From Sabethes cyaneus (lineage: Eukaryota; Arthropoda; Insecta; Diptera; Culicidae), in assembly GCF_943734655.1 (NCBI RefSeq), contig NC_071353.1, positions 139,723,907 through 139,787,906 on the forward strand: 64,000 bases of DNA. The letters run 5' to 3'. A program made the translations under genes and the position numbers. The notes beneath the pieces were generated by a model. It was not told where the DNA came from. It saw only the letters and a list, made by a program, of their open reading frames with translations, and searched no databases. Below, piece by piece: positions 54,301 through 64,000 of this stretch. Numbering within the stretch: the first letter of the stretch is position 1; each line of letters starts with the position of its first letter.

Positions 54301-56838
54301 TCTATATATCTATACCTATAAAGAAGGATTTCTGTCTGTCTGTCTGTCTGTCCTGTGTTCCTTATAGAATCAAAAACTACTGAACCAATCGGCGTGAAAA
54401 TTTGCATGTAGAGGTTTTTGGGGCCAGGAAAGGTTTTAGTGATGGTTAGAGACCCCTCCCCCCACTAAGAGGGGGGGCTCCCATACAAATGAAACACAAA
54501 TTTCTGCATAACTCGAGAACTAATCAAGCAAATAGAACCAAATTTGGCATGTGCGTGTTTTCGGTGACAAGAATTTATTCTAGGGTAATTTGAGACCCCT
54601 CCTTTCTTTATAAGGGGAATTATAACTCCTCTCCCCTTTAAGAGGGGGGGTTTCCATACAAATTTCCTCATAACTCGAGAACTAATCAAGCAAATGGAAC
54701 CAAATTTGGCATGTGAAAGTTTTCGAGGGCAAGAAAATTTTCTATGTTGAATTAGGACCCCTCCTCACTTTAAGAGGGGGGGCTCCTGTACAAATGAAAT
54801 ACCAATTTCCTCATAACTCGAGAACTAATCAAGCAAATGGAACCAAATATGGCATGTGTGTTTTTGGAGACAAAATTTTTTTCTGATGAATTGGGACCCC
54901 TCCCCACTTTAAGTGGGGGGGGGGCTCCTATACAAACGAAATACAAATTTCCTTATAACTCGAGAGCTAATCCAGCAAATGGAACCAAATTTGGCATGTA
55001 GGTGTTTTTGGAGGCAAGAATTTTTTCTATGATGAATAAGAACCTCTCCCCACTTTAGGAGGGGGGGCTCCTATACAAATGAAATACAAATTTCCTCATA
55101 ACTCGAGAACTAATCAAGCAAATAGAACCAAATTTGGCATGTGGGTGTTTTCGGTGACAAGAATTTATTCTATGGTAAATTGAGACCCCTCCCTCTTTAT
55201 AAGGGGAATTGTAACTCCTCTCCCCTTTAAGAGGGGAGGCTTCCATACAAATTTCCTCATAACTCGAGAACTAATCAAGCAAATGGAACCAAATTTGGCA
55301 TGTGAAGGTTTTCGAGGGCAGGAAAATTTTCTACGGTGAATTAGGACCCCTCCCCACTCTAAGAGGGGGGGCTCCTGTACAAATGAAATACAAATTTTCT
55401 CCTAATTCGAGAACTAATCAAGCAAATAGAACAACATTTGGCATGTGGGTGTTTTTTTTGGTGACAAGAATTTATTCTATGGTGAATTGAGACCCCTCCC
55501 CTCTTTATAAGAGGAATTATAACTCCTCTCCCCTTTAAGAGGGGGGCTTCCATACAAATTTCCTCATAACTCGAGAACTAATCAAGCAAATGCAACCAAA
55601 TTTGGCATGTGAAGGTTTTCGAGAGCAAGAAAATTTTCTATGGTGAATTAGGACCCCTCCCCACTTTAAGAGGAGGGGCTCCTGTACAAATGAAATACAA
55701 ATTTCCTCATAACTCGAGAACTAATCAAGCGAATTGAACCAAATTTGGCATATGTGTGTTTTTGGAGACAATTTTTTTTTTAATGATGAATTGGGACCCC
55801 TCCCCACTTTAGGAGGGGGGGTCCTATACAAACGAAATACAAATTTCCTCATAACTCGAGAACTAATCCAGCAAATGGAACCAAATTTGGCGTGTAGGTG
55901 TTTTTGGAGGCAAGAATTTTTTCTGTGATGAATTAGGACCTCTTCCCACATTAGGAGTGGGGGCTCCAATACAAATGAAATACAAATTTCCCCATAACTC
56001 GAGAACTAATCAAGCAAATAGAACCAAATTCGGCATGTGGGGGTTTTTGGAGGCAAAAATATTTTCTACGGTGAATTAGGATCCTTCCACACTTCAAGAG
56101 GGGGGGCTTCTACACAAATGAAATACAAATTTCCTCATAATTCGAGAACTAATCAAGTAAATGGAACCATATTTGGCATGTGGGTGTTTTTGGAGGCAAC
56201 CATTTTTCCCATTATGAATTAGGACTTCTTACCTTTTTAGGAGGGGGGGGGCTCCCATTCAAACGAAATACAAATTTGCTCATAACTTTAGAACTAATCA
56301 AGCAAATGGAACCAAATTTGGCATGTGAGAGTTTTAGATGGCAGAATTTTTTTTCTGTGGTGTATTACGACCCCTTTCCCTTTTAAGAGGGTGGGCTCCC
56401 ATACAAATAAAATACAAATTTCCTTATAATTTGAGTACTAATCAAGCAAATGGAACCAAATTTAGCATGTAGGAGATTTTTGAGTCTTGAATTTATTTTA
56501 TGATAGTTAGAGACCTCTCACCCCTATGGTAGGGGGATATGGACTCTCATACAAATAAAACAGAAATTTTTGCGAAACTCAAAAACTAATCCAACTCGAG
56601 AAATTCGAGACTCTTCCATAAAACATTAATCAATAACAAGACCACAAAAACTATCTATAGTAACACTAGATCATTCAGGACGAGCCGGTCGCGAGTGTTG
56701 CCGGTGACCCGCCGTCGGAAGCGCCGCCCACTGGGGGGCTTGCAAAACTCGAGATAGTGACAAAGATCATCCGAGATTCATGATTTATGTACAACACAGG
56801 TTAATTTGTGGCAATACGAAGTTTGTCGGGTCAGCTAG
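54301..56838 (+). mobile_element. Non-autonomous Helentron-like element with internal minisatellite
   Basis: Starts TCTATATATCTATACCTATA followed by TTTCTGTCTGTCTGTCTGTC and ends GTTTGTCGGGTCAGCTAG, so it has TC at the 5' end and CTAG at the 3' end. Helitron and Helentron families insert without target duplication, and none is seen. Between the ends are about fourteen tandem units of roughly 143 bp, then a non-repeated 3' region (about 56,520-56,838). No Rep/helicase coding. Two reverse-oriented relatives lie at 28,250-30,140. Confidence 0.8.
54500..56590 (+). repeat. 143-bp minisatellite (about 14 units)
   Basis: Anchored on CATAACTCGAGAACTAATCA, which recurs at spacings of 161, 143, 143, 143, 161, 144, 163, 143, 142, 143, 143, 146 and 144 bp. 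The three longer units carry an extra AATTATAACTCCTCTCCCC-type block. Each unit also has a C/G-rich hairpin-like CCCCTCCCC...GAGGGGGGG. Small frames inside are repeats of one another. Confidence 0.9.
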
Positions 56839-56858
56839 TTATTCATAAAACAAACATT

Positions 56859-57028
56859 AGGTGTATGCACGTAGCGCTTGCTATGTTGCGTAAACGGTGT
56901 ATTTCGTGTATATGCTGCCGCAATTCGCATAGCAGTTCCGGTTTCTATGGAAGCGGCAGAGTAGCGGCAGTATAAATACGCAATACTCCGTATACGCAAC
57001 ATAACAAGTGCTACGGGAATACCCCTAT
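56859..57028. mobile_element. 170-bp hairpin MITE
   Basis: Left AGGTGTATGCACGTAGCGCT and right GGGAATACCCCT with AAGTGCTACGG form inverted ends. Complementarity continues inward (CTATGTTGCGTA / TACGCAACATAA, CTGCCGCA / GCGGCAG). No TSD resolved. Confidence 0.7.
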
Positions 57029-57169
57029 TATTTAAATAACAACGGAATACGGCGGTTTACTTTACCAGCAAACCCGTCTCTGAATTTTAACTACGAACCT
57101 AAGACTTTCCGTTCAATTTACCTATTGAACCAAATTCAAGAATAACCACCACACGCACCACAAGCAATA

Positions 57170-57575
57170 TGCGTAAGTTGTTCAATGCAAAAGATGAACG
57201 AGTTAATGAGAAAATTTTGCGAATAATGCATGCCATGCCCTTCGTACCAATACATTGTCCTGGTGCTAATCTCTAAAGCAACGTTCAAGCGTCGTATTGA
57301 ACGTTTTGCTCATTAGCTTCGTAACTCGATAAAATGGAATCAAAGCGCAGGCCATAGGAATATGGGGTAGTAAGTTGTTCAATGCTGAAGATGAACGAGT
57401 AATGAGACAATAATGCGCCCGCGCCTTCGAGTAAAAGCTGTTTCACATTCTCTTTTTATCTCCTTCGTACCCAGAATCAACACCAGGAATAATGTGTTGG
57501 TATATGCTTGTGCATTGAGATCAAAGCAACGTTCAAACGTCGTGTTGAACGGTTTGCTCAGCAGCTTCGTAAACT
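57170..57575. repeat. Tandem duplication, about 197-bp unit
   Basis: AAGTTGTTCAATGC-x-AAGATGAACGAGT and CAAAGCAACGTTCAA-CGTCG-TTGAACG occur twice in order, offset by about 197 bp, with a length difference. Confidence 0.75.
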
Positions 57576-57719
57576 AAACTAATAATTTACCGAATTATTC
57601 GTATTGCATGTGCGTCGGTTCAAACGAAATCATGAACTAGTGATGAAAAAAATTTTTGTCGGGTTGAATTTTGTTGCCTGTCCTATGAACAGGTTGAACA
57701 TGCGGACGAGTCGCCACTG

Positions 57720-58324
57720 AATCCAATCCAATCCAATCCAATCCAATCCAATCCAATCCAATCCAATCCAATCCAATCCAATCCAATCCAATCCAATCCA
57801 ATCCAATCCAATCCAATCCAATCCAATCCAATCCAATCCAATCCAATCCAATCCAATCCAATCCAATCCAATCCAATCCAATCCAATCCAATCCAATCCA
57901 ATCCAATCCAATCCAATCCAATCCAATCCAATCCAATCCAATCCAATCCAATCCAATCCAATCCAATCCAATCCAATCCAATCCAATCCAATCCAATCCA
58001 ATCCAATCCAATCCAATCCAATCCAATCCAATCCAATCCAATCCAATCCAATCCAATCCAATCCAATCCAATCCAATCCAATCCAATCCAATCCAATCCA
58101 ATCCAATCCAATCCAATCCAATCCAATCCAATCCAATCCAATCCAATCCAATCCAATCCAATCCAATCCAATCCAATCCAATCCAATCCAATCCAATCCA
58201 ATCCAATCCAATCCAATCCAATCCAATCCAATCCAATCCAATCCAATCCAATCCAATCCAATCCAATCCAATCCAATCCAATCCAATCCAATCCAATCCA
58301 ATCCAATCCAATCCAATCCAATCC
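57720..58324. repeat. (AATCC)121 pure pentanucleotide array
   Basis: About 605 bp without a single visible interruption. A 5-bp period gives a 15-bp/5-residue coding repeat, so all three minus frames read Trp-Ile-Gly-Leu-Asp. These are artefacts. The array presents a CCAAT pentamer every 5 bp. Confidence 0.98.
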
Positions 58325-58325
58325 A

Positions 58326-58677
58326 GTCCGAGTACCGAGTATTTTCAGTTCATAATTGAATGTTCACTTTAAATTGGAATAGAAGGTAAAACCAAAAGGA
58401 TCAAGAAGAAATCCATTAACATGGTGTATAAGGCAGCAAAAAATTCTGTCGCTTTCTTGCGACACACAAACGATGTCAATTGAATTTGGAAGGCACAGTT
58501 GATATAATTAAGCTGGAGCCTGCATCTGGGAGTACAAGAATAAATCATTATGGTTGGTACAGTGTAACTATTTCATATGATAGCTTCACTATCAGCTGTA
58601 TCATCTCGTGCTATGGTAGAACAAATGAATCATAACCGTATTTTTGAACCATTGAAAAAAGCAACCAGCAAAAGCAA
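58326..58677. other. Unique sequence
   Basis: No feature recognised. Confidence 0.35.
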
Positions 58678-58852
58678 GGTTATAAACGTCTTTATAAACT
58701 TCGCAGTCGATTATTAGAATACAGGAGGGTTACGGGGCTGGTGCCATGATCCTACTGACTCTAGATGTACCGCCTAGCCAAGATTCGAACATACGACGAT
58801 TGAGCTTGCTAGACCAGCATTGTACCTCGAAGCAAACTAGGTGGCCTATTGA
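58678..58852 (-). mobile_element. tRNA-derived SINE, copy 4
   Basis: Minus-strand copy with the B-box-like element at 58,782-58,790, an anticodon-like loop CTAGCAA, and the shared body block AGTCAGTAGGATCATGGCAC. Confidence 0.65.
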
Positions 58853-58984
58853 AAAAATTAATCAGGAATTACGTTTTGCAAGTCTTCCGCAAAAGATACA
58901 AAAATTATTCGAAAATAATAAAAACCAACATATATAACGCCATTACAAATATTTTATAAATATTTTATAAATAAATTATAAAAC

Positions 58985-59262
58985 GAGCTCATAATCCCAA
59001 GAATTAGAAGTCGCTGGTTTGCAATCTTACAAGATACCTATTTCTATGTAACAAAATGCAGGAAATCGATTGGTGGTGGTTTCATCCTGCACAAACTTCG
59101 GGAAGTGACCCATTTTGCCCTATTTTCCCCAAAAGTATTAAAACTTATTTTCCGCCCTTGAAACGAACTCAAACAGCTTCCAAATTTTGTCAAAACATCA
59201 GAAGAATTAAATTCCATACTGTGCCGAATGCAAGAATAGTCCATTTTGCCCAATTCATTCCC
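58985..59262 (-). repeat. Dispersed repeat D2, copy 2 (inverted)
   Basis: Reverse-complement of 60,118-60,395 and 30,185-30,530. It contains GAATTAGAAGTCGCTGGTTT, GATTGGTGGTGGTTTCATCC, TTTTGCCCTATTTTCCC and CATTTTGCCCAATTC. Confidence 0.8.
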
Positions 59263-59419
59263 ATATACATAGATAACCTAATTAAAGCGATTAAAACTAA
59301 CTCAAAGGTAAAAACAGTCTTCAAAAAAATGTGTATTTTATCATACTAAATAGCTTTGGAGAACAGTTGAAAGCAATAAATTGACGGGAGTTATTGTGCA
59401 GAATTGATTAAATGTACTT

Positions 59420-59700
59420 TTTAAATAAATCATTATATCTCGCAATTAGCAAAAGATAGATAGTTACTATATTCAGCAAAGTTGCTCATTTTAGCGTGTT
59501 CTATAATTTTTCTGAAGAAAAAAAATTTTTTTGGACATATTCAAAAAAACAAAAGTTTGTATCACCCTGATAGATGTATATAAGATCACCTTGATAGTTT
59601 GAAAAGATGCGCTGTATTTTATTGATAAATTTCTCCAAAGATACCATCGTTGAAAAATTACGATTTTTTTACGCAATAGCAAATGAACGTGTTTTTGTAG
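59420..59700 (+). repeat. Dispersed repeat D1, copy 2
   Basis: Direct-orientation relative of the core of the element at 15,135-15,884. The TACGTTATATCGA terminal repeats are not present here. Confidence 0.75.
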
Positions 59701-59865
59701 ATCTAGGAGAGAATCATGCAAAACGAACCGATTGTGAATTTATCACGGTACTAAATCGATGAAAATCGACTCTCCTGGTGCCTTTCGAGTAAATTGGTAC
59801 TATTCGAGTTTATTCCCCTGTCTTTGAATTGGTTTAGTCGCTCTAGTTAGGTTTTACTATGTATT

Positions 59866-60395
59866 TAGGGGTGAATTGGGCAAAATGGACTATACCTGCA
59901 TTTCGCCCAGTATAGAACACCCCATCAGCAGGCAACCATGTTTTCGCCGCCAACATCTCGTGTGTGCGAAAATGAGATAGCATGTCAGCACTGCGTTTCA
60001 CTCAACTGCCAGCAGTCTGATTTGAGCCCGCTGTCAAATTTTGAGCCCAGGACATTCTATCGTTGACGTTCACTGCAGTTCGATATGCAGATGTCGATGG
60101 GGTGGTATAGAATGAATGGGATTTGATTCTTATGATGTTTTGACAAAATTTGGAAGCTGTTTGAGTTCGTTTCACGGGCAGCAAATAAGTTTTAATACTG
60201 TTTAATTAGCTTCTAACATGAATTTTAGGGAAATAGGGCAAAACGGACCACTTCTCAAAGTCTGCGTAGGATGAAACCACCACCAATCGATTTCCTGCAT
60301 TTTTTACATAAGAATAGGTATCGTGTAAGATTTCAAACCAGCGGCTTCTAATTCTTGGAATTACGAGCACTTTTTTGCCCATTGTGCGGTCTTGG
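59866..60395 (+). repeat. Dispersed repeat D2, copy 3, split by a MITE
   Basis: Left piece 59,866-59,917 and right piece 60,105-60,395 together align with the other two D2 copies. The MITE sits at 59,918-60,104. Confidence 0.85.
59918..60104. mobile_element. 187-bp MITE with perfect 8-bp TSD
   Basis: Ends CACCCCATC and GATGGGGTG are perfect 9-bp inverted repeats. GTATAGAA is duplicated at 59,910-59,917 and 60,105-60,112. The other D2 copies read CAGTAAGGATT or CAGTATGGAATT across this point with no insert. The 8-bp duplication points to a hAT-type or related transposase acting in trans. Confidence 0.9.
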
Positions 60396-60399
60396 GTCA

Positions 60400-61165
60400 C
60401 TGAAGGGGAGGGTGGGGGTTGACGAAAAAACAAAGAGATTTTTTTAATCGAGCAAAAAAAATGTGCGTTTTAGGCATTTTTACTGTGAAAACCAAATCAA
60501 TTCTTTCTTTTCATATACACGTTGTTAATTTCCATGCAAAAACCCACAAATAGAAAGACAAAAATGAACAAATTTTGTTGCTCATTTCCAGAAATTCCAT
60601 TGTTTTTATTTCCATTTCTGTTTCGTGTTAGAAGTGCTAACTCCACTCGTACACTCATTTTTCGAGTTTTAGGCTGTAGAGTCCACAGGCAATTGATACT
60701 ATAAAAAAATTTGACATATACAACACAAATTAGTTTTTGCCCCTCGATTTTTCAACCCAATTTCGAAGGCGGAGGGTGCGAAGGGGTGACAAAACTTTAA
60801 AAATAATTTAAAATAATGTGGTGATATGAAAATTACTCAAAAATGTTATAAAAAGTAACAAAATGATACCAAAATAGCATAAATCTAATAGAAAAGAATT
60901 GAAAATAAGTAATGACCTAAAAATATCATGAAAGGCGTATAAAAACAATAAAAAACGATATGAAATTCAAATTATTACAGAATCAAATCAAAATGATGAA
61001 AAAATTATGCAATAACACAGAAATAACACAAGAATACCACTGAAGGCATGCAACATATAACATATAACATAACCAAATAGGGCAATGATAACCTAAAAAC
61101 TATGCAAAAGCTAGTATCAAAAAAGCAAACCCTACCAAAGAGCCAAAAATGACAAAACAATATAA
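60400..61165. other. AT-rich sequence, partly degenerate A-rich repeats
   Basis: 60,790-61,165 consists of loosely repeated AAAATGATACC / AAATAGCATAAA-like phrases. No coding or transposon end. Confidence 0.45.
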
Positions 61166-62332
61166 GAGTAATGCTCGTTGAAGCGGGGCCACTAATGACG
61201 CAAGATCTTCAAATATTAGAACTTTTGTACTTGATTGGTTGAAAATGGTTAAAAAATGAGAGTTACACTTTTAATACTATGAACCAGTGGACCCCTCGTT
61301 CACCAAAGGGCCCGAAGGTTTAAAAAATGTGGAACTTTTAGCAAACCATGAGATTTGTATCATGTGATATTTTCTAAATTTGCAGTGAAACAATCAATAA
61401 ATAGCACTGTTCTGTAGAGAAGAACTGGGCTTTTGCACGGAGTAAAATATTTTTAGCGGTCAACTTGGATTTGGTCGCCATATTGGATTTTATCGAAAAA
61501 TTGCCATTTTTGCTACGATCCTCTAACCCATTTTAGTTTCAATGCCACCATTAGAAAGCTGAGAAAAAATGCTACAAGAAACATTCATCAAGTTAAGCGT
61601 GCAGTGGAATTAACTCTATTAAACAATTAACTTTCTGTAGCAAGATTTAACGTTACTTGAGAATTGTAAATCTTACTACAGATAATTAATTGTTTCATCC
61701 GGTTAATGCCACTGCACACCTAATTTGATGAATGCTTCTTATAGCATTTTTTCGCAGCTTTCCAATGGTGTTCTTGAAATTAAAATCGGTTGGGGGGCTC
61801 GTGGCGTAAATGGCAATTTTTCCATAAAATCCAATATGGCGACCAAATCCTAGATGGCCGCAAAAAAATCTTGCTCCATTTGAAATTCCCAGTTTATCTT
61901 CATTACAGAACTGGGCCATTTGTTGGTTAATACATTGCAAATTTAGAAAATATCACATGATATAGACCTCAAGGTTTGCTAAAAATTCCACATTTTTTAA
62001 ACTGTGGGGCCTCTTTGTGAACGAGCGGTCGATTTAAAAATAAAGAAAACTTACCCAATTTAACTCTACTATAAGTATTTTATTCTTGACAGATACGTAT
62101 TTCGCCTACGGCGTATACGTATCTGTCAAGAATAAAGTAGACATAGTAGAATTAAATTGGATAAATTTTCTTTTTATTTAATTTCCAGGTTTCGTATTCT
62201 ACTAAGGCGTTCCAAAAATTTAGAGGGGTCCATTGTTGTTGTTATTGAAAGTACCATTCTCATGTTTTAACTATTACTCTCATATTTGAAGACCTCTTGT
62301 CAGTAGTGGCCCCGTTTCAACGAGAATTACTC
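61166..62332. mobile_element. 1,167-bp long-hairpin element (fold-back)
   Basis: Left end GAGTAATGCTCGTTGAAGCG and right end CGTTTCAACGAGAATTACTC are inverted, and the two arms (about 480 and 530 bp) stay complementary to a centre near 61,650. Paired landmarks are CGGGGCCACTAATGAC / GTCAGTAGTGGCCCCG, GGTCGCCATATTGGATTTTA / TAAAATCCAATATGGCGACC, and CGTGCAGTGG / CCACTGCAC. A 4-bp ATAA direct repeat flanks it. The right arm contains the palindrome at 62,035-62,179. Confidence 0.85.
62035..62179. mobile_element. 145-bp near-perfect palindrome nested in the hairpin
   Basis: AAATAAAGAAAACTTACCCA pairs with GGATAAATTTTCTTTTTATT, and the centre is TTGACAGATACGTAT...ATACGTATCTGTCAA. It has no counterpart in the left arm of the larger hairpin, so it is an added element. 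Confidence 0.8.
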
Positions 62333-63349
62333 ATAAAGTAATAGGAAGGAAGAACACAAAAATGGCATAAAACTAGCTGGCGTTAGTGTTGCATCGTGAT
62401 GCAATCTGTTCTTGAAACCATCATTGGTTCCCGATGAATACAATAGATGTCGTTTCTTGGCAATCAGTGTTGCGCACATTCTGAACAACCCAATTTTCGT
62501 GGCAATAAATTAAGTTAGTGCGGCAACGGCGCATCGTCTTTTCTTTTGTCCTGTTTATTACCGATCACAATATGACGTTTGCTACCTGAACGTGATTAGA
62601 CAAAAACAGTAAGTGAAGCACCGACATTTCTAAAGCATATTTTAGTCTTGAAAGACCAACTTGTAATCAAGTAAGATGGTGAATATATTTCAACGCAATT
62701 TTCCGAATTTCGAAGTAATTTCAACAAGATTTTTTTATGTTAAATGGTGTAGAGATGGGGTGCGTGATGTTAGGCATACGGACGTTAAGCATAATGAACG
62801 ATAGGCATAATAGATGATAGGCAAAATGGACGATTGGCATAACGGACGTTACGCATAAATTAGAAAACTTGTTGCTTTACTATGAATGCGCACTGAAGCA
62901 AATTATCACTCCGTTGCAATATATGAGTATGGGCCGACCATTTAGCATAAAGTCATTTGGTATAATGCTATTGGGCATAACGTCGTTTGATATAAAAACA
63001 TTGGCATAATCATACGGGAACAGTTTAGAAAATGACATTTGGCATAACGGTCATTTGGTCACAATCCTTAAAAGTTATGTCATGACATTTCATTGATGAT
63101 TCAAGGCGAGATGTTCGTAAGCGCCGACCCCTACGAAGGCGTAGTCCCCCGTAGAAATCACATCTGACTAGGTTTTGTTTTCCTAGATCTACCGACTCTA
63201 ACTAAACCTAAGTTAGTTAGCGCCAGCCTGGGCACACCAGTGCACTTGAAGCGATGAATAGTTTGACGAATAGTGCAAAAAGCATTTTTCACCTCATTGA
63301 GCTTCGTCACCTCATTTTTCGTTAAATGGACGTGTCGCAGTTGGGTCGA
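62333..63349. other. Unclassified sequence with GGCATAA-type tandem repeat
   Basis: About 62,770-63,050 carries a short-period repeat (GGCATAATGGACGAT, GGCATAACG, CATTTGGCATAACG) related to 6,290-6,415. The rest is unique. The minus-strand frame at 63,158-63,397 overlaps the transposase relic and is not considered coding. Confidence 0.5.
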
Positions 63350-63735
63350 AGATTCCACGTTCCAGGGATTATAATAACTGACTTTTTTGTACCACAACTG
63401 AGTGTCGTTTCAGCGGAGGAGCTGTAATTTCAACAAGACGGTGCAATATGCTACATCACGCGTGCCACAATTGATTTACTCCAAGGTTATGCCATCTAAC
63501 GCCGTTAAACTCTTTTCAAGCGAAGTTTTTGGTCTGTGCCAATGAGCTGCAGACGATTAACCCCTTGGAAAACAATATTCGCCACGTTATCACTACCATA
63601 CGGTTTGCATTACGGTGAAAATAGATCGAAAATTGGACTTCCTCCAAGTCAGTCGAGTTACACGTATGTCGGGAATCATATATTCAAATAAAACTGACAA
63701 AGAATTATCTTTCGTATAAATTCAAATTCATAGCA
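63350..63735 (+). pseudogene. Mariner-type transposase relic
   Basis: Plus-strand conceptual translation gives IIITDFFVPQL, then after a stop FQQDGAICYITRATIDLL. This is the second catalytic block (QQDGATCHTA type) of an insect mariner-like transposase family common in flies and ants. The third catalytic block (normally W-P-P-R-S) is deleted. A shifted frame resumes with VCANELQTINPLENNIRHVI, the usual downstream region, followed by stops. It is not connected to the relic at 30,950, which belongs to a different lineage. Confidence 0.7.
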
Positions 63736-64000
63736 ATTACCTCCATTTCAATTTAAAATTTTAAGTTTCCTTCAAAAACACTATTTATTAAATAAAGTGT
63801 AGCACGCTCCCAATAAAATTAACCGGTGTGGTGCAGTCAATGCCAGAAATCTCTCGCAAAACACTGTATCTTTTCTGAAGGTCCACTTTTAGAGTGCTGG
63901 CTGACAGAGATGTATATCACCGTAATGGAGTATAAAGCTTCGGTACTGTTAACAACGAATGTCACTGGCCTAGTTTAAACGGAAACCTCTCAGTGACTGG
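63736..64000. other. Unclassified sequence at window edge
   Basis: Nothing recognised. Confidence 0.3.

Noticed and set aside
54500..56590. Regular array considered as a CRISPR-like structure
   Set aside because: Units are contiguous 143-bp tandem repeats without distinct spacers, and the DNA is eukaryotic.
57630..58321. Three 212-228-codon minus-strand frames encoding Trp-Ile-Gly-Leu-Asp repeats
   Set aside because: All three registers give the same peptide because of the (AATCC)n array; no unique N- or C-terminal domain.
57720..58324. Pentanucleotide array considered as telomeric repeat
   Set aside because: Insect telomeric repeat is TTAGG; this is GGATT/AATCC, a different pentamer.
63158..63397. 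79-codon minus frame near the right edge
   Set aside because: Its right part is antisense to a recognisable transposase reading (TDFFVPQL), so the plus strand is the meaningful one.

Overview
This 64 kb window reads as intergenic or intronic DNA from a repeat-rich insect genome. A lower dipteran, probably a mosquito, is the best guess. The reasons are Jockey/R1/RTE/L1-like LINE relics, Tc1-mariner relics, a tRNA-derived SINE, TTAA, TA and 8-bp-TSD MITEs, a Helentron-like element that starts with a TCTGTCTG-rich 5' end and closes with CTAG, and very long microsatellites. The species call is inference. I recognise no intact host gene, no rRNA, and no functional tRNA. The most host-like coding stretch is a roughly 100-codon minus-strand segment at 22,972-23,290 that I cannot name.

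Layout. 0-2.3 kb: a SINE, a frameshifted LINE with a zinc-binding tail, and a deleted RTE-like scrap. 2.9-3.6 kb: a 14-bp minisatellite ending at a TA-flanked MITE. 3.6-6.3 kb: unique sequence. 6.3-10.1 kb: a 22-bp satellite and three inverted-repeat elements. 10.1-12.7 kb: unique. 12.7-20.5 kb: a 12-bp satellite with higher-order units, invaded by a MITE, a SINE and a dispersed repeat, and flanking polypyrimidine tracts (14.1-16.8 kb) that are themselves interrupted. 20.5-28 kb: mostly unique, with hAT-like MITEs and the candidate exon. 28.2-31.4 kb: Helentron-like fragments, one split by a 686-bp insertion, then a mariner relic ending in (AC)51. 31.6-33.4 kb: an antisense Jockey-like LINE broken by a TA MITE. 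34.2-34.7 kb: 12-bp satellite. 34.7-39 kb: unique, GC-richer. 39-41.6 kb: MITEs, a purine tract, and 22-bp satellite with palindromic switch points. 42-45 kb: unique plus (GGGACT)74.

45.3-51.2 kb is the structural centrepiece. Two nested pairs of inverted arms made of a 15-bp minisatellite family surround a 68-bp tandem repeat. Two elements sit end to end in one TTAA of that repeat (TTAA-X-TTAA-Y-TTAA). The left arm also carries a LINE insertion with a perfect 12-bp target duplication, and the right arm preserves the matching empty site. 51.2-51.9 kb: RTE-like relic. 54.0-58.3 kb: CCAAT-type pentanucleotide arrays on either side of a nearly complete non-autonomous Helentron-like element with about fourteen 143-bp units. 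58.7-64 kb: SINE, three copies of a dispersed repeat (one split by a 187-bp MITE with 8-bp TSDs), a 1.17-kb long-hairpin element containing a second palindrome, and a mariner transposase relic.

Nothing here works as a pathway. The interest lies in the nesting chronology, in long hairpins that could feed small-RNA pathways if transcribed, and in several element families whose ends can be set by TSDs and within-window empty sites.
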